A stretch of 64,000 nucleotides of DNA from Microbacter sp049976245 (GTDB lineage Bacteria > Bacteroidota > Bacteroidia > Bacteroidales > Paludibacteraceae): positions 1-64,000 of the forward strand of contig JBMFIQ010000008.1 in assembly GCA_049976245.1 (NCBI GenBank), written 5' to 3'. Position 1 is the stretch's first letter. Each line of letters begins with the position of its first letter. The notes under the pieces are model-generated. The model saw nothing but the letters and a program-made list of their open reading frames with translations. It made no database searches and was not told where the DNA came from. Positions 53,811 to 62,273 of this stretch are shown here, in pieces. The translations under genes and the position numbers were made by a program.

Positions 53811-54851
53811 ATGAAACCCAAAACAACGCCGTTTGATTTACATTTGGATCTTTACGAAGCATGGTTTGAAGAAAATCGATATGCTTATTTATCAGAGATT
53901 GAGGCCATTAAAAAGGTATGGCAACCTCAGGGCAATACCATGGAAATAGGAGTGGGAAGCGGATTGTTTGCTCTCCCGTTATCGGTTCATCATGGCATTG
54001 AGCCCTCATTAACAATGCGTCAAAAGGCTGTTGAACGCGGCATTGAAGCCGTGAATGGTGTTGCTGAATCGCTTCCTTATGATGATGCTTCGCTGGATTC
54101 CGTGCTCATGGTCACAACCATTTGCTTTGTCAACGATCCTTTGAAAACACTCCAAGAAGCATTTCGGGTATTAAAATCTTCCGGCAATTTGGTGATTGCA
54201 TTTGTGGACAAGGACAGTCCCGTTGGACAACAATATCTCCATCATAAAGAAGAAAGTTTGTTTTATAAAGAAGCGACATTCTTTGGCGTGGAAGAAATTA
54301 GAATGTTGTTACAACAAGCAGGTTTTCGTGTGACTGCAACCTATCAAACCATTTTCAAAAAATTGGATCAGTTGACGGAAATTGACAAGCCAAAACCGGG
54401 ATTTGGAAAAGGAAGTTTTGTGGTGATCAATGCCTGCAAACAACTTGAAAATCTACGAATAGCTTTTGCCGTCAACGATCAAAAAATGTTGCCGCATGCT
54501 CATTTTGGAGATGCTCCTTTTTTTGAAATATATCAATGGAGCGATCACCAATTAAAATATGTGGAAACGGCTCAAAACAACGAAGCCATGGAGGAAAAGG
54601 AACATCCTCACGGCGACGATCAAAAAGGAAATAAGATGGTCGATTTGCTGCTTCAACATCGAGTCAATGTGTTGGTTTCAAGACAATTTGGAAAAAACAT
54701 TACCATCATTCAAAATCATTTTTTACCTGTTTTGGTTAACAACGACATGTTGGAGGAAGCCAAAATCATCGTTACGTCCCATTTTTCAGCTATTGCCGAC
54801 TCATTGATCCATGCTTCAACTGTTTACAAACCATTGTCCTTAAGAAGTTAA
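53811..54851 (+). CDS. SAM-dependent methyltransferase fused to a NifX-like domain
   Basis: 346 residues with two parts. Residues 1-205 are a class I methyltransferase (motif I MEIGVGSG at 44-51, then VAESLPYDDASLDSVLMV, FRVLKSSGNLVIAFVD). Residues about 212-335 are a NifX/dinitrogenase-cofactor domain: LRIAFAVNDQKMLPHAHFGD, MVDLLLQHRVNVLVS and TSHFSAIADSL. Between HFGD and MVDLL a Glu/His-rich insert (EEKEHPHGDD) could bind metal. The fusion in a row with two free NifX-like proteins suggests that the methyltransferase acts on, or is sensed through, the ligand these domains bind. The substrate is unknown. Confidence 0.87.
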   Translation: MKPKTTPFDLHLDLYEAWFEENRYAYLSEIEAIKKVWQPQGNTMEIGVGSGLFALPLSVHHGIEPSLTMRQKAVERGIEAVNGVAESLPYDDASLDSVLMVTTICFVNDPLKTLQEAFRVLKSSGNLVIAFVDKDSPVGQQYLHHKEESLFYKEATFFGVEEIRMLLQQAGFRVTATYQTIFKKLDQLTEIDKPKPGFGKGSFVVINACKQLENLRIAFAVNDQKMLPHAHFGDAPFFEIYQWSDHQLKYVETAQNNEAMEEKEHPHGDDQKGNKMVDLLLQHRVNVLVSRQFGKNITIIQNHFLPVLVNNDMLEEAKIIVTSHFSAIADSLIHASTVYKPLSLRS

Positions 54852-54884
54852 TTCATTAAATTTTATTGTTTTAAAAATCAAAGC

Positions 54885-55439
54885 ATGATATCAAGAAAAG
54901 ACGCTCAACAATTAATGACAAGCAAAGTGCACGATGAAAATCTTCGTCGTCACATGTGGGCTACGGAAGCCATCATGAGTGCTTTGGCAGAAAAATTTTA
55001 GGAAGATCCGGAAAAATGGGGCATCACCGGATTGTTGCACGACATTGATTATGAGGAGACGAAGGAAAATCCAGAATTACACAGCAAAATTGGAGCGGAA
55101 TTTTTGAAATCATATTTGTCTGATGACATGATTCACGCTGTTCTTGTGCACAACGATCGTCACGGGCTCGAACGCAAGACTTTGCTCGACAATGCGTTAT
55201 GGGCAACCGATCCGCTTACCGGTTTCATCATGGCGGTTGCCATGGTTCGACCTGATAAAAAACTGGCTTCCGTGGAATTAAAATCAATGAAGAAAAAATT
55301 CAAAGAAGTGAAGTTTGCAGCCGGTGCCAATCGTGATCAGATCCAATCGTGTGAAACGAAACTCAACATACCGCTGGACGATTTTCTTTTGTTGGGATTG
55401 CATGCGCTGCAACCAATTTCAGATTTACTTGGTTTATAA
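54885..55439 (+). pseudogene. HD-domain hydrolase interrupted by an in-frame amber codon
   Basis: From ATG 54885 the frame reads as an HD-domain protein of about 184 residues, with a TAG at codon 39 (54999-55001). Upstream of the stop: DENLRRHMWATEAIMSALAEKF. Downstream, in the same frame: EDPEKWGITGLLHDIDYEET (metal His-Asp), then VLVHNDRHG and LWATDPLTGFIMAVAMVRPD. Without the stop it is a complete member of a family often found beside DUF134/NifX genes. No good restart codon follows (only a TTG at 55032). Either it is a fresh nonsense mutation, a sequence error, or amber readthrough. Confidence 0.8.
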
Positions 55440-55450
55440 AATTATATCAA

Positions 55451-56401
55451 ATGGAACTTGTAAAACACGTGTTTGGTCCTGTTCCTTCTCGACGACTTGG
55501 CCAAAGTATTGGGATCAACAACATTCCGCCAAAAATTTGCACGTATGCCTGCCCTTACTGTCAGATAGGCAAAGCCATAAAGATGCAATTGACTTTGCAA
55601 CCTTTTTATCCTCCTCCATTGTTTGTTGATGAAGTGAAAGAAACGTTGAACCATCTTTCTTTTTTAGATCAAAAGCCTGATTATTTGACCATTGTTCCTG
55701 ACGGAGAACCTACTTTGGACAGCCAACTGAGCGAGTTGATTCGTCAATTGAAATTCTTTAATATTCCCATTGCCATCATCACCAACGGTTCATTATTGTA
55801 TCTCCGGGAAGTTCAAGAAGCGCTTTTTCAATGCGATTATGTTTCGGTGAAAGTGGATAGTGTCATCGAACCGATTTGGAGGGCTGTCAATAAACCGGTT
55901 AAGTCATTGTCATTGAAAGTTGTTTTAGGCGGTATTGAACAATTTTCGCACCATTTTCAAGGCCGATTAGTGACGGAGACCATGTTGTTGAAAGAAGTAA
56001 ACGACTCGTTGAATTCGGTTCGTGCTACTGCAGATTTTATTCATTCATTGAATCCTGTCGTCGCTTACATTGGTATTCCCACGCGTCCTACGGCTTTGCA
56101 GGATGTTTTTCCGGCCGACGAAGAAGCTGTGAATCGCACGTATCAAATTTATAGCGAACGAATACCTCAGGTTGAGTTGTTAACCGGATATGAAGGAAAT
56201 GCATTTTCATCAGTGGGCGATTTTGAGGCCGATTTATTGAGCATAACAGCCGTTCATCCAATGCGCGAGGATGCTGTGATTGACCTTTTGAACAAAACCA
56301 TGACGTCAGCCGACCGATTAAATAAATTGTTGGAGCAAGGAGTGATCAAAAAAATATTCTACAACGATCATTTTTTTTATGTCAGACGGTTTAGATCATG
56401 A
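55451..56401 (+). CDS. Radical SAM protein, COG0731-like
   Basis: 316 residues. FGPVPSRRLGQSIGINN and ICTYACPYCQIG hold the SAM cluster C-x3-C-x2-C (Cys-Thr-Tyr-Ala-Cys-Pro-Tyr-Cys). IVPDGEPTLDSQL is the radical SAM GE-type block, then IAIITNGSLLY and SVKVDSV. The family resembles the wyosine-type Fe-S oxidoreductases but has no known reaction. It follows the HD gene by 11 bases, so it belongs to the same transcription unit, and its C-terminal about 65 residues form a small helical winged domain (VIDLLNKTMTSADRLNKLL). Confidence 0.85.
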   Translation: MELVKHVFGPVPSRRLGQSIGINNIPPKICTYACPYCQIGKAIKMQLTLQPFYPPPLFVDEVKETLNHLSFLDQKPDYLTIVPDGEPTLDSQLSELIRQLKFFNIPIAIITNGSLLYLREVQEALFQCDYVSVKVDSVIEPIWRAVNKPVKSLSLKVVLGGIEQFSHHFQGRLVTETMLLKEVNDSLNSVRATADFIHSLNPVVAYIGIPTRPTALQDVFPADEEAVNRTYQIYSERIPQVELLTGYEGNAFSSVGDFEADLLSITAVHPMREDAVIDLLNKTMTSADRLNKLLEQGVIKKIFYNDHFFYVRRFRS

Positions 56402-56487
56402 TGTTTCAACCTAAATTGAATTGTAATTAATTGAATATGTGAATGATATTACTACCATTCACCCTTATTGAATCAGTTTTTTAAATA

Positions 56488-57024
56488 ATGCAACAGAAAA
56501 TTATAGTTTACGGCGATGATCGGTTACGAAAATGTTCCGATAGCGTCACCATTAAAGATCCGTTTATCGATTTAATTCGGAATTTATTTGATACGTTGAA
56601 TTGTTATGGAGGCATTGGATTGGCTGCACCGCAGATTGGTTTAAATCAATCCGTTTTTGTGATTGATACGTTTCCACAATCCAAATTTGATCCTGATCAC
56701 AAGCCGTTCAAATTAGCTTGTTTGAATCCTCAAATTTTATGGTACAGCAAACGCAAAACCTTGTTCAACGAAGGGTGTTTGAGTATTCCTTCTATTTACG
56801 AAGATGTGTCCCGTCCCGAATCCATCACCGTGCGGTATCTAAACGAACGTTTTGAGCAGGTGGAAGAAACCATAGACGGCATCAAAGCGCGTATTTTTCA
56901 ACATGAGTTTGATCATTTAAATGGTGTTTTGTTCATTGACCATTTAAAGGCTTTTCAAAAAGTTCGAATTGCTTACCAATTGAATAAAATTAAAAATAAT
57001 TCTTTTCATCACAGTGAATTATGA
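56488..57024 (+). CDS. def: Peptide deformylase
   Basis: Removes the formyl group from N-terminal methionine. It has 178 residues. All three motifs are present: GGIGLAAPQIG (GxGLAAxQ), EGCLSIP with the metal cysteine, and QHEFDHLNG with the two metal histidines and catalytic Glu. An 86-base gap separates it from the radical SAM gene. Its stop overlaps the start of the thioesterase gene by four bases (ATGA), so the two are coupled. Confidence 0.95.
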   Translation: MQQKIIVYGDDRLRKCSDSVTIKDPFIDLIRNLFDTLNCYGGIGLAAPQIGLNQSVFVIDTFPQSKFDPDHKPFKLACLNPQILWYSKRKTLFNEGCLSIPSIYEDVSRPESITVRYLNERFEQVEETIDGIKARIFQHEFDHLNGVLFIDHLKAFQKVRIAYQLNKIKNNSFHHSEL

Positions 57025-57434
57025 TTTTTCACACCATCCAATTTCGAGTACTTTACCCTGACACCGACAAAATGGGAACCATGCATCATTCTAATTATGC
57101 AAAATATTATGAATTAGCGCGTTGGGAACTTTTTAGAAGCATTGGGATTCCGTACCAACAAATTGAAGAAGCCGGTGTCATGTGTCCGGTGATCAACATG
57201 CACTTCCATTTTCTCAAAACCGTCCAATACGATGAACTGCTCACCGTCAGAACAAGGCTTAAATCAATTAAAGGCGTTCGGATGTGGTTTACTTATCAAC
57301 TTTACAACAAAGATAATGAGTTGGTTAACGAAGCTGAGACCGAATTGGCATTTGTTGAAATGCATAGTTGGAAACCGGTAGCTCCTCCCGATTTTGTTCT
57401 TAAAGCCATTAAACAACATCATGACAATCATTGA
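57021..57434 (+). CDS. YbgC-like acyl-CoA thioesterase
   Basis: A hot-dog-fold thioesterase of 137 residues. FRVLYPDTDKMGTMHHSNYAKYYE contains the Y-x-D-T-D-x-M-G-x-x-H-x-x-N-Y active-site block (ask for VLYPDTDKMGTMHHSNYAKY). The rest (LLTVRTRLKSIKGVRMWFTY) forms the beta sheet. It hydrolyses short acyl-CoAs in family members; the substrate here is not known. It overlaps def by four bases. Confidence 0.9.
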   Translation: MIFHTIQFRVLYPDTDKMGTMHHSNYAKYYELARWELFRSIGIPYQQIEEAGVMCPVINMHFHFLKTVQYDELLTVRTRLKSIKGVRMWFTYQLYNKDNELVNEAETELAFVEMHSWKPVAPPDFVLKAIKQHHDNH

Positions 57435-57626
57435 AATAGGTTCTTAAAAACAATGATGAAGTGGACTTTGTATTAAAATATATTAAAATCAAAGCTATTC
57501 ACATCTACCTTTCTTTTATTTTCGTCTAATAAATAAATGATGCTTCGGAAATAGGTTGTCTAAACTTTTTCTTCCAGCATGGATGATTTGGATGGGTTGA
57601 ATTTAATCTTTTAATCTTAGTTGCAT

Positions 57627-57720
57627 ATGAAACGAGCCATAAAAAAAGATTATGCTCAAGAGCATGACTATTTGGCGAGTTCCATACATCCTTAATCTTA
57701 AAAATAAAAATAGACGTATG
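57627..57720 (+). repeat. Interspersed leader element, copy 6, before the DUF2807-like gene
   Basis: 94 nt from ATGAAACGAGCC to GACGTATG, whose ATG starts the exported protein. It encodes a 22-codon ORF (MKRAIKKDYAQEHDYLASS, then I-H-P-stop). ATGCTC pairs perfectly with GAGCAT around AA in the middle of the element. Confidence 0.92.
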
Positions 57721-58524
57721 AAATTATTTGTTGTAAATTCCTATTTAAGAACACTTTTGCTGTCTCTTTTTGTTAGTTTGACCTTGTTTCCCTGTAATTT
57801 TGCTCAAAAAAGAGCATGGCATGAATCAGGTGTTAACATCCAGAAAGCTTTTACGGTTGAACCTTTTACGTCGTTGAATGTATCTGTGCCAATGGATGTG
57901 ACCATTGTCCCATCCAATCAATATCGCATTGTTATGAGTGTTGACAGCGCTCTTTTACCTCTCATTTCGATGCAGGTCGTCGATCAAACATTGTCGATCT
58001 CCTTATCTAAAAAAAACTATTTTTCTTCGAAATCGAAAGGGTTAATCATGGTTTATGTAGATTCCTTGTACAATTTGAAAAATAATTCGGTGGGGAACGT
58101 CATGTTTTCCGATACCTTGCATGGATCACATTTTAACATGATCAACGAAAGTGTTGGCAATACAGCCGTAATGGTGATTGCTCCTCAAATAACCATTCGA
58201 AATGCAAGCGTTGGAAAATTATCTCTCTGGGTGAAAACAGATTCTTTGTTTTTCAATAACAACGCTGTTGGCAGTACCTTGATCTCGGGATTTGCTGTTA
58301 AATCATTGTTCGAAAACAGTGGAGTAGGGAGCTTAAATGCCAAAGGATTGATCAATCAAACGTTGTATTTGAAAAACAGTGCAGTGGGAAGTAGTGATGT
58401 TTTTGCCTCGAAGGCTTTTTATGTTACAAATTCGGCCGTAGGACATCTTACTTTATATGGGCATGGAGAAATTAAAGAGCTGATAGATAAAGGATTATCT
58501 AAAACAAAACACATCACAAATTAA
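57718..58524 (+). CDS. Exported DUF2807-like (head GIN domain) protein
   Basis: 268 residues with a signal peptide (MKLFVVNSYLRTLLLSLF..., cleavage near FAQKR). AFTVEPFTSLNVSVPMDVTI and QYRIVMSVDSALLPLI match the N-terminal part of DUF2807, and the rest is a right-handed repeat of short beta strands: NVMFSDTLHGS, NASVGKLSLWV, NNAVGSTLISGF, NSAVGSSDVFA. The repeated N-x-(A/S)-V-G turns suggest a beta-helix. The function is unknown; family names allude to adhesins. ATG 57718 ends leader copy 6; the frame is open 22 codons further up through the leader. Confidence 0.78.
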   Translation: MKLFVVNSYLRTLLLSLFVSLTLFPCNFAQKRAWHESGVNIQKAFTVEPFTSLNVSVPMDVTIVPSNQYRIVMSVDSALLPLISMQVVDQTLSISLSKKNYFSSKSKGLIMVYVDSLYNLKNNSVGNVMFSDTLHGSHFNMINESVGNTAVMVIAPQITIRNASVGKLSLWVKTDSLFFNNNAVGSTLISGFAVKSLFENSGVGSLNAKGLINQTLYLKNSAVGSSDVFASKAFYVTNSAVGHLTLYGHGEIKELIDKGLSKTKHITN

Positions 58525-58599
58525 TTTACATCATTTTCTGATTGAAGTTTAAGCCCGTAAATTGACTTTTCTCCGCGAACATTACCGAAACACTCTCAA

Positions 58600-58642
58600 A
58601 AAAAATGCTGAATCAGACAAATATCGTTCAGCGTTTTTTTTA
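58600..58642. terminator. Bidirectional terminator between the DUF2807-like gene and ogt
   Basis: GCTGAA (58607-58612) pairs with TTCAGC (58627-58632) with A-runs before and T-runs after the stem, so both strands have a U-tract. It serves two convergent genes. Confidence 0.75.
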
Positions 58643-58682
58643 TGTTTTGTGACATCTCAATTTTTCATTTTTAATTGGTTTG

Positions 58683-59174
58683 TCAGTCGGATTTTTGTTC
58701 TTTAAAAAACATTGAATCATTCAAAGTCGATTCATGATCAAGCAACCATTTTTTACGTTCCGTTCCGCTGTTGTAACCACCAATGGATCCATCAGCATGA
58801 ATAACTCGATGGCAAGGAATAATGATGACAAAAGGGTTTTTACTGTTTGCATAACCAATGGCACGGGAAGCTTTTGGAGTGCCCATTGATTGGGCTATTT
58901 CCTGATATGATATGGTTTCACCACATGGAATTAATGCCAGTTGTTTCCAAACTTTTTTTTGAAATGATGTTCCTTGCGGATTTAAAGGCAAATCAAAATG
59001 AGTTCGTTTCTTGTCAAAGTATTCTTGTAATTGTTTCACTGTTTCTAATGCTATGCTGTCTTGTTGAGGAGTCTCTTTGGGTTTTTCATTTGAAAACAAA
59101 ACAGAAACCAATTTTTCGTTTTCGCTTTGAATGGAAATCCATCCTATCGGTGATAAAAAAGAAGTAACAGTCAT
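58683..59174 (-). CDS. ogt: Methylated-DNA-protein-cysteine methyltransferase
   Basis: Suicide repair of O6-alkylguanine in DNA. It has 163 residues. VIIIPCHRVIHADGSIGGYN carries the alkyl-acceptor cysteine (PCHR) and asparagine hinge; TSFQKKVWKQLALIPCGETISY and the helix-turn-helix around IAQSMGTPKASRAIG are intact. It lies 51 bases below pyrC and could be co-transcribed with it, without evident functional link. Confidence 0.95.
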   Translation of the reverse strand: MTVTSFLSPIGWISIQSENEKLVSVLFSNEKPKETPQQDSIALETVKQLQEYFDKKRTHFDLPLNPQGTSFQKKVWKQLALIPCGETISYQEIAQSMGTPKASRAIGYANSKNPFVIIIPCHRVIHADGSIGGYNSGTERKKWLLDHESTLNDSMFFKEQKSD

Positions 59175-59225
59175 GTTAATAAGATTGAGCAGTGAAAAAT
59201 CTCACGGGTATTTTTTTTGCAAAAA

Positions 59226-60587
59226 CTACGATGTTTTGGGCTGATTGAAGAGCAAAGCTTTTGCATTTTTATGATCCATGATCGTTCCGTTTTCAAATTG
59301 TAATTGCCCGTTGACAAAGGTATGTGTTATTTTGGCGTGACAAGAAGTGCCTTCGTATGGACTCCATGCACATTTTGACAAAATGGTTTCGGGAGCAATA
59401 GTCCATGGATCGTCCGGATTTACCAAAACCAAATCAGCATAATATCCTTTCCGAATGAAGCCGCGGCGATGAATTCGGAAAAGGGTTGCAGGAGCATAAC
59501 TCATTTTTTCAATGACTTTTTCGATGGTGAAATGACCTTCCCGAGCCAGTTCCAACATGAGCGGAAGGGCAAATTGTACGGAAGGAATTCCTGAAGGCGT
59601 TTGAAAATAATTACCTGTTTTTTCTGTTTTCAGATGAGGTGCATGATCGGTTGATACGGTGTCAATCTTGTTGTTTGTCAAAGCCTGCATCAATGCTTTT
59701 TTGTCATTTTCACTTTTAATGGCGGGATTTGATTTCATAAAAGCTCCCAATTGATCGTAATTGCGCTGATCAAACCACAGGTAAGGCACACATACTTCGG
59801 CAGTAATTTGTTTTTCAGTTAATGGTTTGGAGTTGTCGAAAAGGGCAATCTCATTCGATGTGCTGATGTGAGCAATGTGAAGCCTCGACCGGTGTCGCAA
59901 AGCCATCTCAACCAACGTGGACGTTGCTTTGTAACATGCTTCAGACGAACGAATGGCCGGATGCAGACGATAAGGAATGGTTTCTCCGTATTGATCGGAG
60001 TAGAGTTGTAAGTTTCGTTTGATCACTTCATCATCTTCAGCATGAACCACTAAAAGATGTTTGGAAGATTTCATCAAATCCTCAATGATTTTTTTATCTA
60101 CTGTTAAATTTCCGGTAGTTGACCCATAAAATAGCTTGATACCGGCTGTTTCGTCTGTACTGATTTTCAAAATATCGTCGATGTGATCAGCCGAAGCACC
60201 CAGAAAAAAACCATAATTGATCCAAGCCTTTTTCGATGCAAGATCCAATTTTTGAGTTAATGCTTCATGCGAAAAAGTTGGAGGAATGGTATTTGGCATG
60301 TCGATAAATGAAGTGACTCCGCCTGCCAATGCAGCTTTTGTTTCACTTTCCATCGTGCCTTTTTCGGTTAAACCAGGTTCTCTGAAGTGAACGTGTGAAT
60401 CAATCACTCCGGGTAAAAGCCATAAATCGGAAGCATCGATCACATTGTTTTTTTGTAAAACTGACGGAGGAATTTCTCCTTTGAAGATTTCGGCAATGAA
60501 CTCGCCTTCAATACGTACTGATCCGCGAAAAGTGTTTTTTTCTGTATAGATTTTTGCGTTGTAAATAATGGTTCCCTGCTTCTCCAT
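59226..60587 (-). CDS. pyrC: Dihydroorotase
   Basis: The third step of de novo pyrimidine synthesis. The 453 residues place it in the type I amidohydrolase class. LPGVIDSHVHFREPGLTEKG has the H-x-H metal pair, AGIKLFYGSTTG the lysine carbamylated in the binuclear site, VVHAEDDEV and LHIAHIST further histidines, and STDHAPHLKTEK the catalytic Asp. It is preceded by a long AT-rich leader and a distant -7 box. Confidence 0.93.
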   Translation of the reverse strand: MEKQGTIIYNAKIYTEKNTFRGSVRIEGEFIAEIFKGEIPPSVLQKNNVIDASDLWLLPGVIDSHVHFREPGLTEKGTMESETKAALAGGVTSFIDMPNTIPPTFSHEALTQKLDLASKKAWINYGFFLGASADHIDDILKISTDETAGIKLFYGSTTGNLTVDKKIIEDLMKSSKHLLVVHAEDDEVIKRNLQLYSDQYGETIPYRLHPAIRSSEACYKATSTLVEMALRHRSRLHIAHISTSNEIALFDNSKPLTEKQITAEVCVPYLWFDQRNYDQLGAFMKSNPAIKSENDKKALMQALTNNKIDTVSTDHAPHLKTEKTGNYFQTPSGIPSVQFALPLMLELAREGHFTIEKVIEKMSYAPATLFRIHRRGFIRKGYYADLVLVNPDDPWTIAPETILSKCAWSPYEGTSCHAKITHTFVNGQLQFENGTIMDHKNAKALLFNQPKTS

Positions 60588-60968
60588 TGCTGTTAAAAAT
60601 GTTGTTGGATCTATTTTTGAAGTTGATAAATGTCGAGGGCAATCATTCCTTTCGGCTTCAATTTATGCACATTCAATTTTGAAACAACCTAAACTTGTGA
60701 TAAGTTGATTGTTTCTCTTATCTTTAGAATTAATTTAAAAATTGGAAATGGTTTTTGTTTGTTATTCTTTGCATCAACATTTCAATGAGATCATTGCTCT
60801 ATCCTTTATTTGTTCAAAAAAGGAACAGCCATTTCTTAAGCAACAAAAGTACAAAAAACTTTTACGTAGAAAGGAGTTTTAGTGAAAATAAAAAATCAGG
60901 TTACTTCGAAATGATGCATTAATTTGAATTACAACCGATTCATAAAAATCTGCAATGATGATTTTTAT
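60588..60968 (-). promoter_or_regulatory. Gap before pyrC with one candidate promoter
   Basis: No gene is visible. The minus strand reads TACTTTTG at 60844-60851, an exact -7 match, which would give pyrC a leader of about 250 bases. I see no riboswitch-like structure in that leader. Confidence 0.35.
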
Positions 60969-61898
60969 TTAACCGCGATACAATAGATCGTTTAACGCAT
61001 CATCAAAAGTATTAAATTGCAGCAGACAACCAGATTCGGTCAATCTTTGAGGAATTGCGAAACAACCGGTTAAAATCACTTCCGGATTTACTTTTAAGAT
61101 CCACAATGCTGTTTTGGCTGCAAAAACGGCAGGAACATTGAAAATCCAAGGACGAAATAATTTCTGACGCAATGTTTTCATAAACTCTTCATTTGAAATT
61201 GGATGCGTGCTTGTGGCGTTATAAATTCCTTCCATATCCGATCTGTACAACGTGCAGCGAAACATTTGCATTAAATCATTGATATGAATCCAACTGACGC
61301 CTTGTTTGCCTGATCCAACAGCCGATCCTAAAAATGATTTCGTTAATTTTACAAAGAGTGGAAAAGCACCTCCATCAGCAGCAAGTACCATTCCTAAACG
61401 GAAAATAATTTTTCGGGTTTTGGGCAATGCTGCGTTAAGAAAGGCTTGTTCCCATTGAACACATGTTTCAGCTAAGAAGCCTTTCCCTGATGGTGTGGTT
61501 TCAGTGCAAATTTCTTTTGAATCGCCATAAAAGCCTACCGCACTCATTTGTACGAAGATTTTTGGCGGTTTTTCGCATTGTAAAATGGCATTGGTTAAAG
61601 CTTTAATAGACAATACGCGGCTTTGAAGAATTTCATTTCGATTGGCAGCTGTTGGTAACGATTGAATGTTCTGCCCGGTGAAATTAAAAACTGCCACTGA
61701 TTCGTTAAGGAGATGTTTCCAATTTTCAACGGTTTTCCCGTCCCAATGAACATATCGGATGGCATCAGCATAATGATTTTCTGCTCTGGTCAATACAGCA
61801 ACTCGATATCCAATTTGAGTAAAAAAGCTGGCGGCATGTCTTCCGATAAACCCACTTCCACCGGCTAAAACAATCAATGGTTTGGTATGTTCTTGCAT
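60969..61898 (-). CDS. TIGR01777-family SDR epimerase-like protein
   Basis: 309 residues of the extended SDR family typified by YfcH/SDR39U1. LAGGSGFIGRHAASFF is the Rossmann glycine motif. YVHWDG, VAVFNFTGQNI and MSAVGFYGDSKEICTE (with the SDR Tyr) are typical of the subfamily, and VSWIHINDLMQMFRC follows. The C-terminal DUF1731 region ends FNTFDDALNDLLYRG. The reaction is not established. It starts two bases after the DUF2007 gene ends. Confidence 0.9.
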   Translation of the reverse strand: MQEHTKPLIVLAGGSGFIGRHAASFFTQIGYRVAVLTRAENHYADAIRYVHWDGKTVENWKHLLNESVAVFNFTGQNIQSLPTAANRNEILQSRVLSIKALTNAILQCEKPPKIFVQMSAVGFYGDSKEICTETTPSGKGFLAETCVQWEQAFLNAALPKTRKIIFRLGMVLAADGGAFPLFVKLTKSFLGSAVGSGKQGVSWIHINDLMQMFRCTLYRSDMEGIYNATSTHPISNEEFMKTLRQKLFRPWIFNVPAVFAAKTALWILKVNPEVILTGCFAIPQRLTESGCLLQFNTFDDALNDLLYRG

Positions 61899-61900
61899 GG

Positions 61901-62182
61901 CTAACCATTTTTAATGTTATCGGAAAAATCTCGAACGATTTGAATGGCGGCTTTATAATCATGTTTTGCCACAATCACACTAACAGCTCCAGCACCCCCC
62001 GGCGCTGAAATCCATGGAGCAACGGTCCCTAAATTCTCATTATTCAGATACGCTTCAATTCCGGCATCCAACAATAAACTTTTTACCATCCCGCATTCCC
62101 ATAAATCGCCGGAGAATATCTCAATTGGATCGTCATTTTCTTCATCATTGTTTGCAGTGTCCATTGGTTTGGTTGTTTTCAT
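61901..62182 (-). CDS. DUF2007-domain small protein
   Basis: 93 residues. An acidic N-terminus (DTANNDEENDD) leads into the DUF2007 core: IEIFSGDLWECGMVKSLLLD, AGIEAYLNNENLGTVAPW and VSVIVAKHDYKAAIQIV. This compact fold is annotated as a putative signal-transducing or propionyl-CoA carboxylase-like domain; no function is proven. It heads a two-gene operon with the epimerase. Its ATG is the terminal ATG of leader copy 7. Confidence 0.82.
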   Translation of the reverse strand: MKTTKPMDTANNDEENDDPIEIFSGDLWECGMVKSLLLDAGIEAYLNNENLGTVAPWISAPGGAGAVSVIVAKHDYKAAIQIVRDFSDNIKNG

Positions 62183-62273
62183 ACGTCTTTTTTATTTTTT
62201 TACGCTAAGGATTTATGGAACTCGCCAAATAGTCATTTTCTTGAGCATAAGCTCTTTTTATGGCTCGTTTCAT
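62180..62273 (-). repeat. Interspersed leader element, copy 7, before the DUF2007 gene
   Basis: 94 nt on the minus strand from ATGAAACGAGCC to GACGTATG. It encodes a 22-codon ORF (MKRAIKRAYAQENDYLASS, then I-N-P-stop). The core is identical to copies 1 and 6 over CTATTTGGCGAGTTCCATA. It lies directly on the DUF2007 start codon. Confidence 0.92.
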
